From contig OZ025812.1 in assembly GCA_964019425.1 (NCBI GenBank), positions 434,001 to 498,000 on the forward strand: 64,000 nucleotides of DNA. The letters run 5' to 3'. A program made the translations under genes and the position numbers. The DNA comes from Flectonema sp. DT1601. Taxonomy: Eukaryota > Euglenozoa > Diplonemea > Diplonemida > Diplonemidae. Under the pieces are notes generated by a model. The model worked only from the letters and a program-made list of their open reading frames with translations. It had not been told where the DNA came from and made no database searches. Every line of letters starts with the position of its first letter. Position 1 is the stretch's first letter. Below, piece after piece: positions 52,353 through 64,000 of the stretch.

Positions 52353-54877
52353 GTTGTTTGAAAAAAAAAAAAAAAAAAAAATACAAATCACAGAAAATAA
52401 GGATTTGTCAAAAAAAAAAAGATACACATGCAAAAAAAAATAAGACAAAACGTTGACGTCTATTTTATTTTATGAAGATTAGGAAAACTTGGGAATAACA
52501 ACAATATGCATATTTTCTTTTAAAAAATATAAGTTTTTATTCGGCTGCATTATGCAGTTGAAGATCGCAAGACAGCTTGAAGGATTGTAAAAAAATATTT
52601 TGAGAGGCAAAGATAATAGAGAAATTTTATCTAAAGAACATTCCATCTCACGAACTATTATAAGAAACCAAGAGGAAGAGGGAAAACAAAAAAGAAATAC
52701 ATGATCGTCAATATACTACAACACATCTCCTCCATCCTCTCATGAAGACTACAAACATCAACATGACCGATACACATGAGACGTAATTATTAACTGATCA
52801 AGTATTCTTTCAAAAAGGTTTGATAAAGAATACCAATCGAGGGTGATGAGTTAAAAAGATCGAATAACGAAGTCGGCCAAAGGCCAATATTATAACTACA
52901 ACACCCATTCCTATTAAGCAATAGAGAGGGAGACATAAACATGGAGTGAGATGTTTCGAAATTCAGGATTCTGGTCCATCTTCTTGAAGAGCAACAAATC
53001 TTTCGTTAGGTGGAGCTCTTCATAAAACAGTTTCCTTTTTTTTAAGGGAATACCGCAGAATACAATCTGCTACTGGCTTTACTCCCACCTCAATTAAAGG
53101 TACCATTGTCGCTTATTATCGATAAACAAAAATATCTTATGAATTTCTTTTCCAACTGAGAAAATAAAAACATAAATAAAGAAAATTTGCCCAGAAGCAC
53201 TTCTACAGTCGTGCGCTACAACAGCACCACAACGAAAAAATGAAGGAAAAAGAATTCTATCCTTGGGAAATACAAAAAGTGCAACAGACAGAGGGAGCAC
53301 GGCTTCCATCACCGACTTACCCCATCTCTGATGGTGTGAATAAAAAAGGAGCAAAGAACTGTTTACAATTAAAGGATTTCGCCTTCATCTGTACAACGTA
53401 CTTGTAGCTGGTCTCTCCGTAAAATTAAACAGAGGATTGGTATGCTGGGCTAATAACAAAACAATAATAAAAAACTAGTAAAAATACAGAAACAAAATTG
53501 AAGAGGGGAAGACGTCAATAAGATCACAGGTACCTATTGTGCAAACTTTTTTTCTTTCTTGTTTTTCGTTAAAATACTTGGAAACGAAAAAAAGAAACAG
53601 AAAATAATAAAAAAGGTCAAATGAGATCCACCGCTGAATAATATTGCCAAGTATTCCACCACGAAATGTGTGCGTCCAAACCTTTGTTTGGACCACTCGC
53701 TGCTACTTTTCAATCGCAGGAATATCAAAAGCTTACACGAAAGGATCGTCGCGGAATATGCACTTTCTTTCAACTGTTGCTATCAATGATGTTGAAGCAA
53801 ATGATACAACTATCTATTGTTAATTAACAGATGGCGGGATACAGTAGACTATTGTTATTGTTTACAGCCTCATGAACTGACCGTCTCATTGAGCTGCTGT
53901 ATGTTTCACACTTTAGGATAGAATATAAGGATTAACTCGCACAGTGGGGGGAGGGTTGAGGAAGGGCCAAAGACACTTGTCTTGAGCAGTTCCCTATTCT
54001 GATTCCCTTTTAAAAAATTCTTTTCTTTCTTCTTGCTTCTTCCTATCTTAATAAACCACCATTTTTGGTGGTTCTTTGCTTGTCAAGGCTAAGTTGCAAT
54101 TACAAGAAGAACAGCAACGTGATATGTTTATCGAATTCAAGCTGCAGGAAAAGCTCATCGAGGGAAAGATGTTTTGAATACATAAGCAGCTTGTGCTACC
54201 TTGTTATTAAGTACACTTCTTCTCGTAAGGGAATTGATACACATTTTGGAGGAAATCTTTCTTTTCCACCAAGAAAGCAAGAACATGGGAGTGAGTTGAA
54301 AACCCTTTTCACCTTTGTAACAACAAGGTAGACTAAAGGTATGAAATATAGGGTGTTACAAAAATAAATCTTTCCCTGACACACATTACAAGGATCGACA
54401 GCACAGCGAACGAAAGAGTTATTAGCTTGAATGAAATAAAATTGCAAGCAACAACAGCAATAATAATAAAAAAGAGAAAAAAAAAAAGAAAAGAAGAAAA
54501 AAAAAAAAAAAAAAAAACGAAACAAGGCTATTGCCTTCTGGTTAAAAACTAAAACTTTAAGAGATGAAAATAAGATAATTCCAATTACTTTCGTGAACCA
54601 AATAACAAAACCAAAGAGTCTGGATACAGGAGAGATAAAAAAAAGAAGAGAAAGGGCAATTCAGTTCGCTGCGAATCTGTAATTCTTAAGAAAACATAGT
54701 AATATATACCACAGTAATATTTCCCACAGAGATCGAACACACTATTAATAAATACTTGTTTTCAGCGAGCAAAGGAGTGACATAATTTTCTTTTTTGAAA
54801 ATTGTTTATAGAAGTCAAGGGAATTCTGACACGTAGCAAGAAAAAGTCACTCAAAAAAAAAGAAAAACAAAAAAAAA

Positions 54878-54903
54878 AATAATAATAATAATAATAATAA
54901 TAA
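54878..54903. repeat. (AAT)n microsatellite
   Basis: About eight AAT units adjoining an A-run. Confidence 0.85.
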
Positions 54904-57900
54904 CAGCGATAGCACCTAACTGAAAGAGGCAAACAGGAGGTATTCAGACGTTTTATGACCATATCCATATGATCCTAATCATTGCTAAGAAGCACAAGCT
55001 CGACTTTAGTACTAAGAGAACCATGTCGTCAGACGCTGCCACATGGTCCTATCGAATAGTTGGTTAGAGGTTCAAGTTACAACTAACCATTGGGTCTGAA
55101 AAAAAGAAAAAAAGAAGAAGAAAAATGTTGAACAATAAATCAAATGGCGGTATCGTTCGTTAGCCAAGAAGAGGGAAAATGAATAAGAAATCTTGTCAGA
55201 ATCAGCGCACAGGTTATCTATGAAATGCTACAAGCTCGTGCTACTTTGGTGTAGTATTTGTTTGATTAATGCCAAAGTAACAGCAACCCTCAGTCACTAA
55301 TTATCACTACTGAGAAGTAAACGATTTGCTACGCCCGACGCGTGTGCTAAGGAGCTGATCGCTAAATCTGAAAAGTATTAGAAGGCGGGGGGGGATTAAA
55401 GACGATAGAAGGCGGGGGAAATACAAAAAGAAATCTGCTACAAACGGATAAAAAGAGTAACTCTCTGAATACATCGGAGAGAGAATAAATGGAAGAAAGA
55501 AAACGAGAAATCTGCATAACCAAACTACTAAACAGATCATCCAGTAGGCGGGGGGTAATGTATCCAACCCTCCACGCGTCAGATAAGTGCAGCTCGAAGA
55601 CGTACGTCATAACATTACTTTGGTTTCAAAATAGAACGTAGTTAAATCAAAGGGAAGACCTCCCTTCAGTAATAAAAATTGAATTCCTTACTTCACGGGG
55701 GATAGGTGAAATTTGCTTTAACGAACAATGATGTTTTGCTTTTTTTTTGTTTTGTTTTTGACCCTGAAAAAAAAAAAAAGTATCTTTTTCTATAACTTTG
55801 TTAAGTGAAAGTTCATTTTTATGTGACTGATTAGCATCACTCAGTTGAATAGTTTAGTTAATTTACTATTTGTGTTGTTGGGCAACTAATTGATACCGTC
55901 CGAAGGTATCAACTTGTTGCCTTTGATTGCATAAACGAATTCCGTGACATCGCCTACTGCTTATTGATAGGGCGCCCTTAACGGGTGTGCCTCCCTTTGT
56001 CAGTTCGTCGGAAATGCCGAAATCGTTTTCGAAAGATCACCATTGCAACTAAGGGTGTGTTCATATTTTTCTCTCAATCACAAAAAAAAAAAAAAAAAGA
56101 AAAGATAATAAAAAAAAAGTAATTTTGATTGTTGTCAAGTTTGACAAAGAAACGGAACCGTCCTCCCAAAAAATGACATCGCTTTGCGATTTCGAGGTGC
56201 AACAAAAGAATAAAAATAATCCAAGCAACGACAAACGTTTTTTTTTTTTTTTTTTTTTTTAATTCACCTTAATAAGAATGATTGTTTACCGAAGTGTAGC
56301 TAACGAAGCTGAGGAGCATCATCAACACGCAAGTCCGCATGCGGTAAGAAGAATGACGCTCTCACTACAAGGGAAAAAAAAAGAAAAGATAGTTGGGTTG
56401 GAAATCAGTCAACATGGCTACTAAAAAGAAAACAACTGAGAACAGGTATTGAAGGTGTTGGACGATAACTCGATCCACTGCAAGCGCGTGGATAAGGTTA
56501 TCCTAAACCCAACCAGGATTGAGTATTTTACGCATAAACTAAAACACTTTTAAATCTTTACTTTAACTTGGCATTAGAGGTGTGTGCCATTCTCTCTTTT
56601 CTTTCATTTCACCTTTTTTTTTTTTTTTTTTTTTTTGTTGATTTTTAACAAATTCTCCTTTTTCCCCTTAACGATTGCCTCAGAGAATTGATCTCGGGAC
56701 AATAAAATGAACAAAAGCGTCGAAAAAAAAGAAACAAAAAAAAAAAAAAAAAAAAAGATTCTCACAAAAAAAAATATATATCCAATCAAAAGAGTTAAAA
56801 CACACATCCAATATTTCCTTTAGTGTATTAGATTTTAATTTGTTAGAAGAAGGCGTTATACTACACACAGCTATTAGAGGGTGTGTTATTACTAAAAGTA
56901 GAACCTTAACTCCTTGCGGAGTACTCGGCTGAGAATCGTAAGACTGGAGAGAGGTACCCGTACTGCAGATACGATTGCGAGGTGAACAGAATAATTGTAC
57001 ATAACAGATTCAGTGCTATTTATTTATGGGAATACGACCGGGGGTTGTTGTTTTTTTTTTTTTCTTTTTTTCTGAAAAAAATACGGATGACGGAACCCAC
57101 ATAACTATTTGCGAACACACCGAAGACAATGTTCAGCGATAATATGATTTTTTTTTTAATTTTTATCTTTTATTTTTATTTTTATTTTTAATTTTAATTT
57201 TTTTTTTTTTTTTTTGCTCTGAATTGTTCTTACCTTTAAAACTGTAAAGTAAGATACCTAAAAAAGGGGACAGGTAGCGATCTGTTAGAAGCTACCTCCG
57301 AAAAAGTATTTTTTTTTTTATCTGAAGAAATTAATTAATTTGATACGAAGACTATCTACATCGTTACTGCCTTATTAGTTTGTAACCAGGAAATGAGAAT
57401 AAAAACAAAAAAAAAAAAAAAAAGAAACAGAATTAAATTACTCGAAACAAATCCCAACCTGACTAAAGAGTCCTTTGTTGCGATCGCAAATACAACTCCG
57501 AAACGAGGAAAATTCTGAAAAAGAAATTAACGCTTTTTTCTTAATTCTTTTTTTTTTTTTTTTTTTTTTTTTTTGTTTTATAGAAGTCTGGTGAGTACAG
57601 AATGAAAAAAAAAAAAAAAAAAAAAAATTATATCTGCACCTTAAATATCAGTTACGTTGGCGTTTTTTTAAATTGCGATCAACTCTGTAACAAGAATGCT
57701 GCAAAGGATTAAAAAAAAAAAAAAAAAAAAACCGCACTACTAGACTTTTCGCTTTCGTTGTATTTTACAAACGTTATTTGGCATTGATGCCGTCTCTGGT
57801 TTTGAGTTACCGAGGAACAAAGAACTACTAATGAATGACATTTTTAGTTTAAAAAAAATCATCCGACAAAAAAGGGAAACCGTTTTTTTTTTTTTTTTTG

Positions 57901-58130
57901 AAATATTTTACTGTTTTGAAGTTTTTCTTTTTTTTTTTTTTGGAAAGTTGTTCCTTTTGATTTCAATCTCTCGCTTCTAAATAAGATGATTCGGAACTTC
58001 AGAAGGGAAACTGACAAGAAAATAAAAAGAAGAAAAAAAAAAAAAAAAGGGGAAGAAAATTTACTAATCGATAAATTCTGTTCACTTGACTGTTCAATTA
58101 TTGTCAAAAGACTTTTATTGTCGAATGCGA

Positions 58131-58202
58131 AACGACTGGTCCAGCAAAAAACGTTTCTTCCGTCAATCGGGTCTCCGAGAGCTGATCAACGACTGGTCCA
58201 GC
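58131..58202. repeat. 15-nt exact direct repeat
   Basis: AACGACTGGTCCAGC occurs at 58131-58145 and 58188-58202, 57 nt apart, in a small GC-richer island. Confidence 0.7.
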
Positions 58203-60754
58203 GACTACTTTTCTGCAAATCAACAGCTCCGCAAGTCGCAGGTCGATTCCAATCCTTAAGGTCAAAATAAAGCAATATGGTGTGAGAAATAACTCATTTG
58301 TCAAAACAAAGATTTGCTCGAAAAGAAGCATCAGCAAGACAACAAAGGGAAAGCAGAGGTTCCTTCTTCAATCAGACAAACAGTTACAACGGGTCACGTT
58401 TTTGTTTCCAAGCCTTGGCGCTAGAAAGTAAGATCCAATAAAAAAAAAAAAACGCAATGCAGTAATCCAACCCCGAGGGACAACCTAACTGCACTTTATT
58501 AAGACCATTAATAGACCACGGAGAGGGTTTGTTGTATTTGACGAGCAGCCAGTCAATACAAAAAGCGCAAGCTAACCAATATTCCTTTTTGCATCGGCTG
58601 ACACACTGTATACCGTGTCCAAGGAAAGACCTTTAGCGTATACAAGCTTACAAACTCAGTAAAAGCACGCTCTGATCCTGCTAAATGCGCAGCAAAAGGA
58701 AATTAGCAGGAAACTTAAAGGGGAATCTGTCTCTTTACCTTAAAAATGGGAGACAGACGAGCCAACCAAAAAATGATCCTTTTTGCGAATGCCATTGCAA
58801 TGAGAGGGCTTCAAACACATAAATGTCTGAGAACATGAGAACTGTGAGCAAACGCAACACAGTTTTCCAACAGCAGTAAATCATTCTGTGTAAGGCCAAA
58901 GAGAGCAACAGCAAGAATAGGCAACAGAATCAGTAGGGCAAAAGATAAGGCTCTATTATGTATACCAGCAGCGCTATTCAAAAGTAGCGCTGGGAAGTTT
59001 GTGGATTTGGGTAATCCAACAGACTTTAAACACTTCACGTATTGAAAACAACAACAGCAGTAGTAGAAAACGAAAACATAAGACTAGCAACAGGAAGATG
59101 ACACAGCAACTAAACAGTTACATTAAACACCTTTCACAAAAGATTGTTAACAACAGTAGTTATCAGAAATATTAGAATGAATACAAAGCGATCAGCAGGA
59201 CTTCAATAACAGCAACACCAGTCTCCCGATAGAAGCAGAACATTGAGCACTGTCGCACAGCCGACACAGTAATCATCTGTTACAAGAATACGTAAATTAA
59301 GAAGAAGAACAAACAAGCTTCAGAAGGACCGCAAAACTAAAAAAAATATAGCTAAAACACACACAAAAGAAAAACAAGCAATTAAATCTTTCTGTGCGGG
59401 GTAAGGGGATGTTAAATGAATAAATATAGTAGAAAGCATCCTACTCCAAATAGACAAGATAAAGCCTCTGTGACCAAAAATTAAAGGCATCCTTTATGAA
59501 TACAGCTAGTTGATTGTGTTTGTAAGTGACAACCATACATCATGACATCTGATTTTCATGTGCTGGAAGGATGAAAACAACCACATCAAATAGCAGTAAA
59601 AAGAAATAGAACCGGCGGCAAGAAAATTACCGGCTTATTTTAATTAAATATTTATGTGAAAAGCTGAAAAAGAATTACTTTTGCACTGCCCAATCATCTT
59701 CGTTTACAAGTCGAATAAACGGATGGGCGTAGGGTGATTATTTTTATTTGAGGGGTCCAAAAAAATTAAGAATCCACTCGTAGTAGCAGACTGTAAATCA
59801 AATTAACAGTGTCTGCCAAAAGCTTAAAATGAGATAGTCTAACGACAAACAGGTTCCCATAGACAATTATCAAGAAACAGGTTGGCCTAACGCCAGACAT
59901 AAGAGTCACCCTGCCAGTCACATGGTTGACTGTTGTAGAATATATCTCAAAATAAATTGCAGAGTGGGAAAGAAGAATTGGAGGGCCACTAACTGATCGT
60001 CACAAGCAACACACAGAGGAATGTATCTCTATTGTAGCTACCAAACAAACTAACATCTTATATATGAGATTCAATGAACGAGGGTTTGTTCAAATATAAT
60101 AATCATCAGAAAACTTTCCGCATGTGACAATTACAAAACACAACGACGATAAAGTAAATCCGTAAAACAACAGTCGGCACACAATAAACGAACCATCGAA
60201 GCAAGGCTCTCGCACGTGGTGTTGAATGTGATTTATAAGCAGTTAGAGCAGTGCAATGAAGTAAATGCCGAAGTGTTGCAAAAAAAAAAAAAAAAAAATG
60301 ATAAATAAGAATACCTGCGGAGAATCCAACCATGTGGAACTCATACTTATCTACATTCGAAAGTCATTAATTCTTTCGTGAGGGCTTAAGCGAGGTGAAG
60401 TGAGCAAACGTATAAGAATAAAAAGTATTACTTTTTCGAACGGCTGAAAAAAGAATTTCAAAAATAAACAAAAAGACGAAAACAGTTTTCTTCGCTACGT
60501 TGTACGTGTTCGTGAGGCATTTGATCACAGATAGTAATCCTACCCACATTACCGAGTTAACGGCATCCTATAACAGAAAACCTTACTAGAAGGGCACAAG
60601 ATTAGATAAGTAACTCCTCCTTGAAATGGATATTCGCATTCAGTTCAAAGATCAGTCAAAGGGGATCTTTTCGTTGCACTCTGCTAATTAACAAAGAGAT
60701 GCTGATGACAAAGACAGTCACAGAGAACCAATATCATTTTTGTTGTTACAACGA

Positions 60755-60765
60755 TCAGGGAAGTC
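60755..60765 (+). repeat. TCAGGGAAGTC motif, copy 3
   Basis: Preceded by TTTTTGTTGTTACAACGA, resembling the TTGTTGTTTG lead of copy 1, and followed by GGAAGACACATTG. Confidence 0.55.
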
Positions 60766-63064
60766 GGAAGACACATTGAGTTGATTTATCTGAGGACTCA
60801 AACAGATGTCAGAGATGTTAAAGAATTATCAACCTTCTAGAGTCCACCAACTATCAAGAGACGAGACCAATCAACGTCTCAAGAAACACTACGTTTGACA
60901 AACACACAAGATGATACTATACGAAGGATTAATCCATAAGGAAATTTCCTGCTAATAAATAAGATTCTCTGGAAAGCTATTCAAAGGGCGCTACCAACAA
61001 GAAAAGCGCACAGCTGATGAAAGAAGCCTCTTGCAAGTCTGAGAGAGAATTCAAATAAGAAATCAAAATAATGTACCAAATTTGGTGGTTCGAGAAGGGA
61101 ATTTCGAAAAGGAGGTTCAATAATATTTCTGCCCGAAGTAGTTTATATTTGACGACATCTCCAATTCTCCTATTCCCACCCAGGTCTGGAGAAGCTGACC
61201 AACATGTAACAAATATATAAGACTTTGTGGAAGTCTGAAAAATATATCTAGCAGTCACATACACCAGATTATATTAAAAAATAGCAGTTTGCCTCTGTTT
61301 AGATGAGGAAAGTCAATCAGTATCGAATGTGGATTTCACTCCAATTGTTGATTAGACGTTGGCAGTTGCGATAAATAAGTTTTTTTTGTCCCAAATAAAG
61401 GTACTTGCCCTACTCTGACAAAAAAAAAAAAAAAAAAAAACGAAGAAAAAAATATTTAAAAAAAAGCCTCATTTTGGCTAACGATTTTCAACACGTGTTT
61501 TTGATCAAAAAACACACGACTACGGAAACGTTCCTATTTAAAGAATACGTCAAGTGCTGTCACCTCTTTTTGAAGCTGACAACGAAGAAAAAAAGAAATG
61601 ACAACACAACTCTGATGGTTTGTATATGCGCAAGCTGGAGGAGCTGCAGGGTAACAGCATCCTAATGGAACTCCTCTACTAGGTGGTGTAGGTTTCAGGA
61701 CACATGTCCAAGCTCTTTGACAAACGTATATTGCATGCAGGCTGCTTGCGTTAATCAAGCCAAACAAGAAACGGTATTCCTTCAGCGATTTGTAAGCCGC
61801 AGTCTGGTAATGCTGAAAACAAATAGCGGGACAACAACATGGTAGTCTTCCGCTTTGAAAATAAACAAATCTGATTATATGGGTGGGGGTTAACGGGGTA
61901 TTCAATTAGCGAAAAGTGTAGTGTCAGTATCTAAAGGCATTCGATGTATTATATTGCGAAATGCCGAACGTAAATTACAATAAAAAGACAACGTGCGTGA
62001 GTCTTTGACCTCAACAATGGTGAGAACCCGCTAGGAACTTCTCTTACTAAGTGGCTGTCTCTTCCACTGAAACAAAAGAAGTGCGCACAAATAAATCTGT
62101 AGCAAAAAAGAACAGCGTACGACACAATTTTACAAGCTCAGGAAACAAAGGGGGCAAAGTTAGTTAGGCAAAGGGTATCTTCACGGAAGGTGAGCTGCCA
62201 AATACATCCCTGAAAATAGCGATCCACCCCATCCGAAATGGCAGAAAAAGAAATAATTAAAAAAAAAAAGAAACAGTATTAAAAGTTGAGAATGAGCGTA
62301 CTCACAATAACCAAAAAAAGGAAACTCAAACACAAGAAAAGGAGTCGAATAAGTTAGAAGACGGGGTTGATATAAAATAGAGCGCTGAATTAAAATATTA
62401 AAGTAAGCCGAACAATAGGTATGATAATTTTAAGTAAAATATTTCGTAGGAGTGCTTTGAAAAGGAAGAGAGGAAAACGGGAGGTAGCTGTTCATAGCGA
62501 AGGTTAGCCCACACTCTGCCTATCAGTATTGTTTCTATCAGAACATACTGAGCAGTATGGCGAGCTGTGGATGCAAAAAGGATTTGAGTGCAACTAATCC
62601 AACGATAAAATACATTACGACCATATATATAAATTGAAGTAACAATAACAATAAGGAATGAAAATGATAGTAAATAAATTAGAGGGCAAAATGAAAGTGA
62701 ATGGATTCGTCGCACTAGCAACAAAGCGACTCTTTTGTATACTCCCGAGTGATGAGCATCTCTGGTGAGAGTTTGACAGCATCACCGCACAAATCAACGC
62801 AAGAAGACTAGTACTGATTTACCTATTTCCATGGTAAAGTCTCTCGATCAGTCCGTAAACAATGGGGCTGCTCTAATAGAGAGACTAAAGCAATCCGGCT
62901 GCGAACGACTAATCATTTATTGCAAGTTACATAAATATCAAACGATAATAGTTATAATTATAGGTGAGGGATGAAGCATACTAACGTCCTGGGAGTAACA
63001 GAAGACGAACAAATGACAAGAATCTAAATCACAATGTGAACTGTGTTTGTGTTGTTTGTTTGAA

Positions 63065-63075
63065 GAAGGGAAGTC
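63065..63075 (+). repeat. GGGAAGTC motif, copy 4 (10 of 11 bases)
   Basis: Preceded by GTGTTGTTTGTTTGAA and followed by GAATTTCAGAAAATACTCAC. From here a plus-strand frame stays open for about 50 codons (GKSNFRKYSQKLYQLL...). Confidence 0.5.
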
Positions 63076-64000
63076 GAATTTCAGAAAATACTCACAGAAG
63101 CTGTATCAGTTATTACCAAACAACAGGGAGAACTCTCTGACGAGAAGAGATGTTGACTTGCCCACAGTAAACAACTACTGGGCGTGGCACTTAACTCAAA
63201 TTGATAAAGAAAATTAACTATTTATTTGTAGGGTAAAAGAGGTATTGTCTTACTGGTTATTTCTCCGAGGGGAGGGTTGAAAAACTTGAAGAAGTCCAAG
63301 TTTATTTATTCTTTTTTTTTTTTTGAAAAAAAACTAACATAGCTAAGACATGGCTTGAAATGATGAGGGGAACGAATATAACAATCATTCATTCAGAAGA
63401 CAAGGAACTAGAAGAGTAATGCAAGAGATTGACTGCAAGTAATTTCGGTTTTTTCGTTCTCTTGCAAGAGCATGCGTCATAACGGCAGATGATAAAATAT
63501 TTTTCTACTTCGGACAAGTCTCATGTATAAAACAGAAAACAGTTTCAGTTAAAGATTTCCTTAACAAGCAGAAACTCATCGCCCACCGTTGATACACGTA
63601 TTCAAAGTATTCAAACGAGAATAGGAATTTTTCATTTTGATGTTTTTTTTTGTGTTTATTGCTACCTCTTTTTTTTTTTTTTTTTTTTTTTTCCCCTCCC
63701 TTCTTCCTTTCTTTTTCGATTAGCCAAACGGGCAAAAATTTGAAATAAACAGAAGACTAAAAGAAAAACAAGAGAAAGATAAAATGATCGAGAAAGGATA
63801 CTCTGCAAGCACCTCAAAAGAGGTAAAAAAGGAGGAGAAGGGGGATGAATAGATAATAAAATTAACGGCCATTATTCTTTTTGATAATAAACACTCGCGT
63901 ACTCAAACACGGATCGAAATCTTTAATTGAAAAGATCAATAAAAAGGATTTCCTACTGCCAACTCAGTAGAGACCGACACAAATTTTTTTTTTAAATTTT

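Larger units (their letters stand above)
48454..55000. other. Gene-poor AT-rich region, third part
   Basis: Dense poly-A/T runs (for example A18 near 50359, T24 near 52323 followed closely by A23). A GATA tetranucleotide (50482-50498) and an AAT run (54878-54903) are present. Two copies of the TCAGGGAAGTC motif occur at 51019 and 51544, and a 7-nt inverted repeat (CGTGCAT 51600-51606, ATGCACG 51641-51647). A possible plus-strand terminal exon at 49064-49233 is listed separately. No supported gene. Confidence 0.5.
55001..64000. other. Gene-poor AT-rich region, fourth part
   Basis: Very frequent long A and T tracts, most dense at 56-58 kb, where opposing T and A runs sit close together (T29 near 57548 and A24 near 57604). 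No ORF with convincing composition on either strand. Contains two further copies of the GGGAAGTC motif and a 15-nt direct repeat at 58131/58188. Confidence 0.5.

Noticed and set aside
55050-55100. AGTTGGTTAGAGGTTCAAG, resembling tRNA D- and T-loop words
   Set aside because: The two words are adjacent rather than about 35 nt apart, and they fold into a simple hairpin; no cloverleaf.

Overview
Organism. The window looks like the nuclear genome of a flagellated, unicellular eukaryote. It is AT-rich and full of A/T homopolymers, carries an EF-hand/Dpy-30 axonemal-type protein, a myosin, an SRP-receptor GTPase and a TLC protein, and has GT-AG introns with GTATGT, GTTTGT or GTAAGT donors. Every gene I can support lies on the minus strand. 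Almost every start codon sits 1 to about 35 bases after a pyrimidine-rich ...CAG acceptor. Head-to-tail genes, each with its own acceptor, resemble spliced-leader organisms (Euglenozoa and others), but 5'UTR cis-introns would look the same, so the assignment is open. No virus-like element or intact transposon was recognised.

Layout. (1) 1-26 kb is a dense minus-strand array. It holds an edge ORF, a pair of related small secreted-looking proteins, a short two-hairpin protein, an RNase P/MRP p40-like protein, a pair of 45-48 aa spliced proteins, a GT31-type glycosyltransferase, a coiled-coil protein, two small proteins, an EF-hand/coiled-coil gene with a CAA microsatellite at a splice site, a large myosin, SRP receptor alpha, a TLC membrane protein, a 60 aa spliced membrane protein, two tandem EF-hand paralogues (one with a Dpy-30 tail), a small TM protein, a type I surface protein, an orphan, a dual-specificity phosphatase and a multi-pass membrane protein. 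(2) 26-40.8 kb is gene-poor, with homopolymers, diverged repeats and hairpins. (3) 40.8-48.5 kb carries three larger minus-strand genes: a tandem SpoVS-domain protein, a multi-domain RNA-binding protein and a carboxylesterase. (4) 48.5-64 kb is again gene-poor, with a recurring TCAGGGAAGTC motif on the plus strand.

How the genes work together. They do not form one pathway. Several act in motility or calcium signalling (myosin, three EF-hand genes), others at the ER and secretory route (SRP receptor, TLC protein, GT31, signal-peptide proteins) or in RNA processing (p40-like, RRM/zinc-finger protein). The most useful results are small intron-containing genes that single-frame ORF searches miss, three tandem paralogue pairs, the consistent acceptor-before-ATG rule, and the eukaryotic protein with two SpoVS/Alba-like domains.
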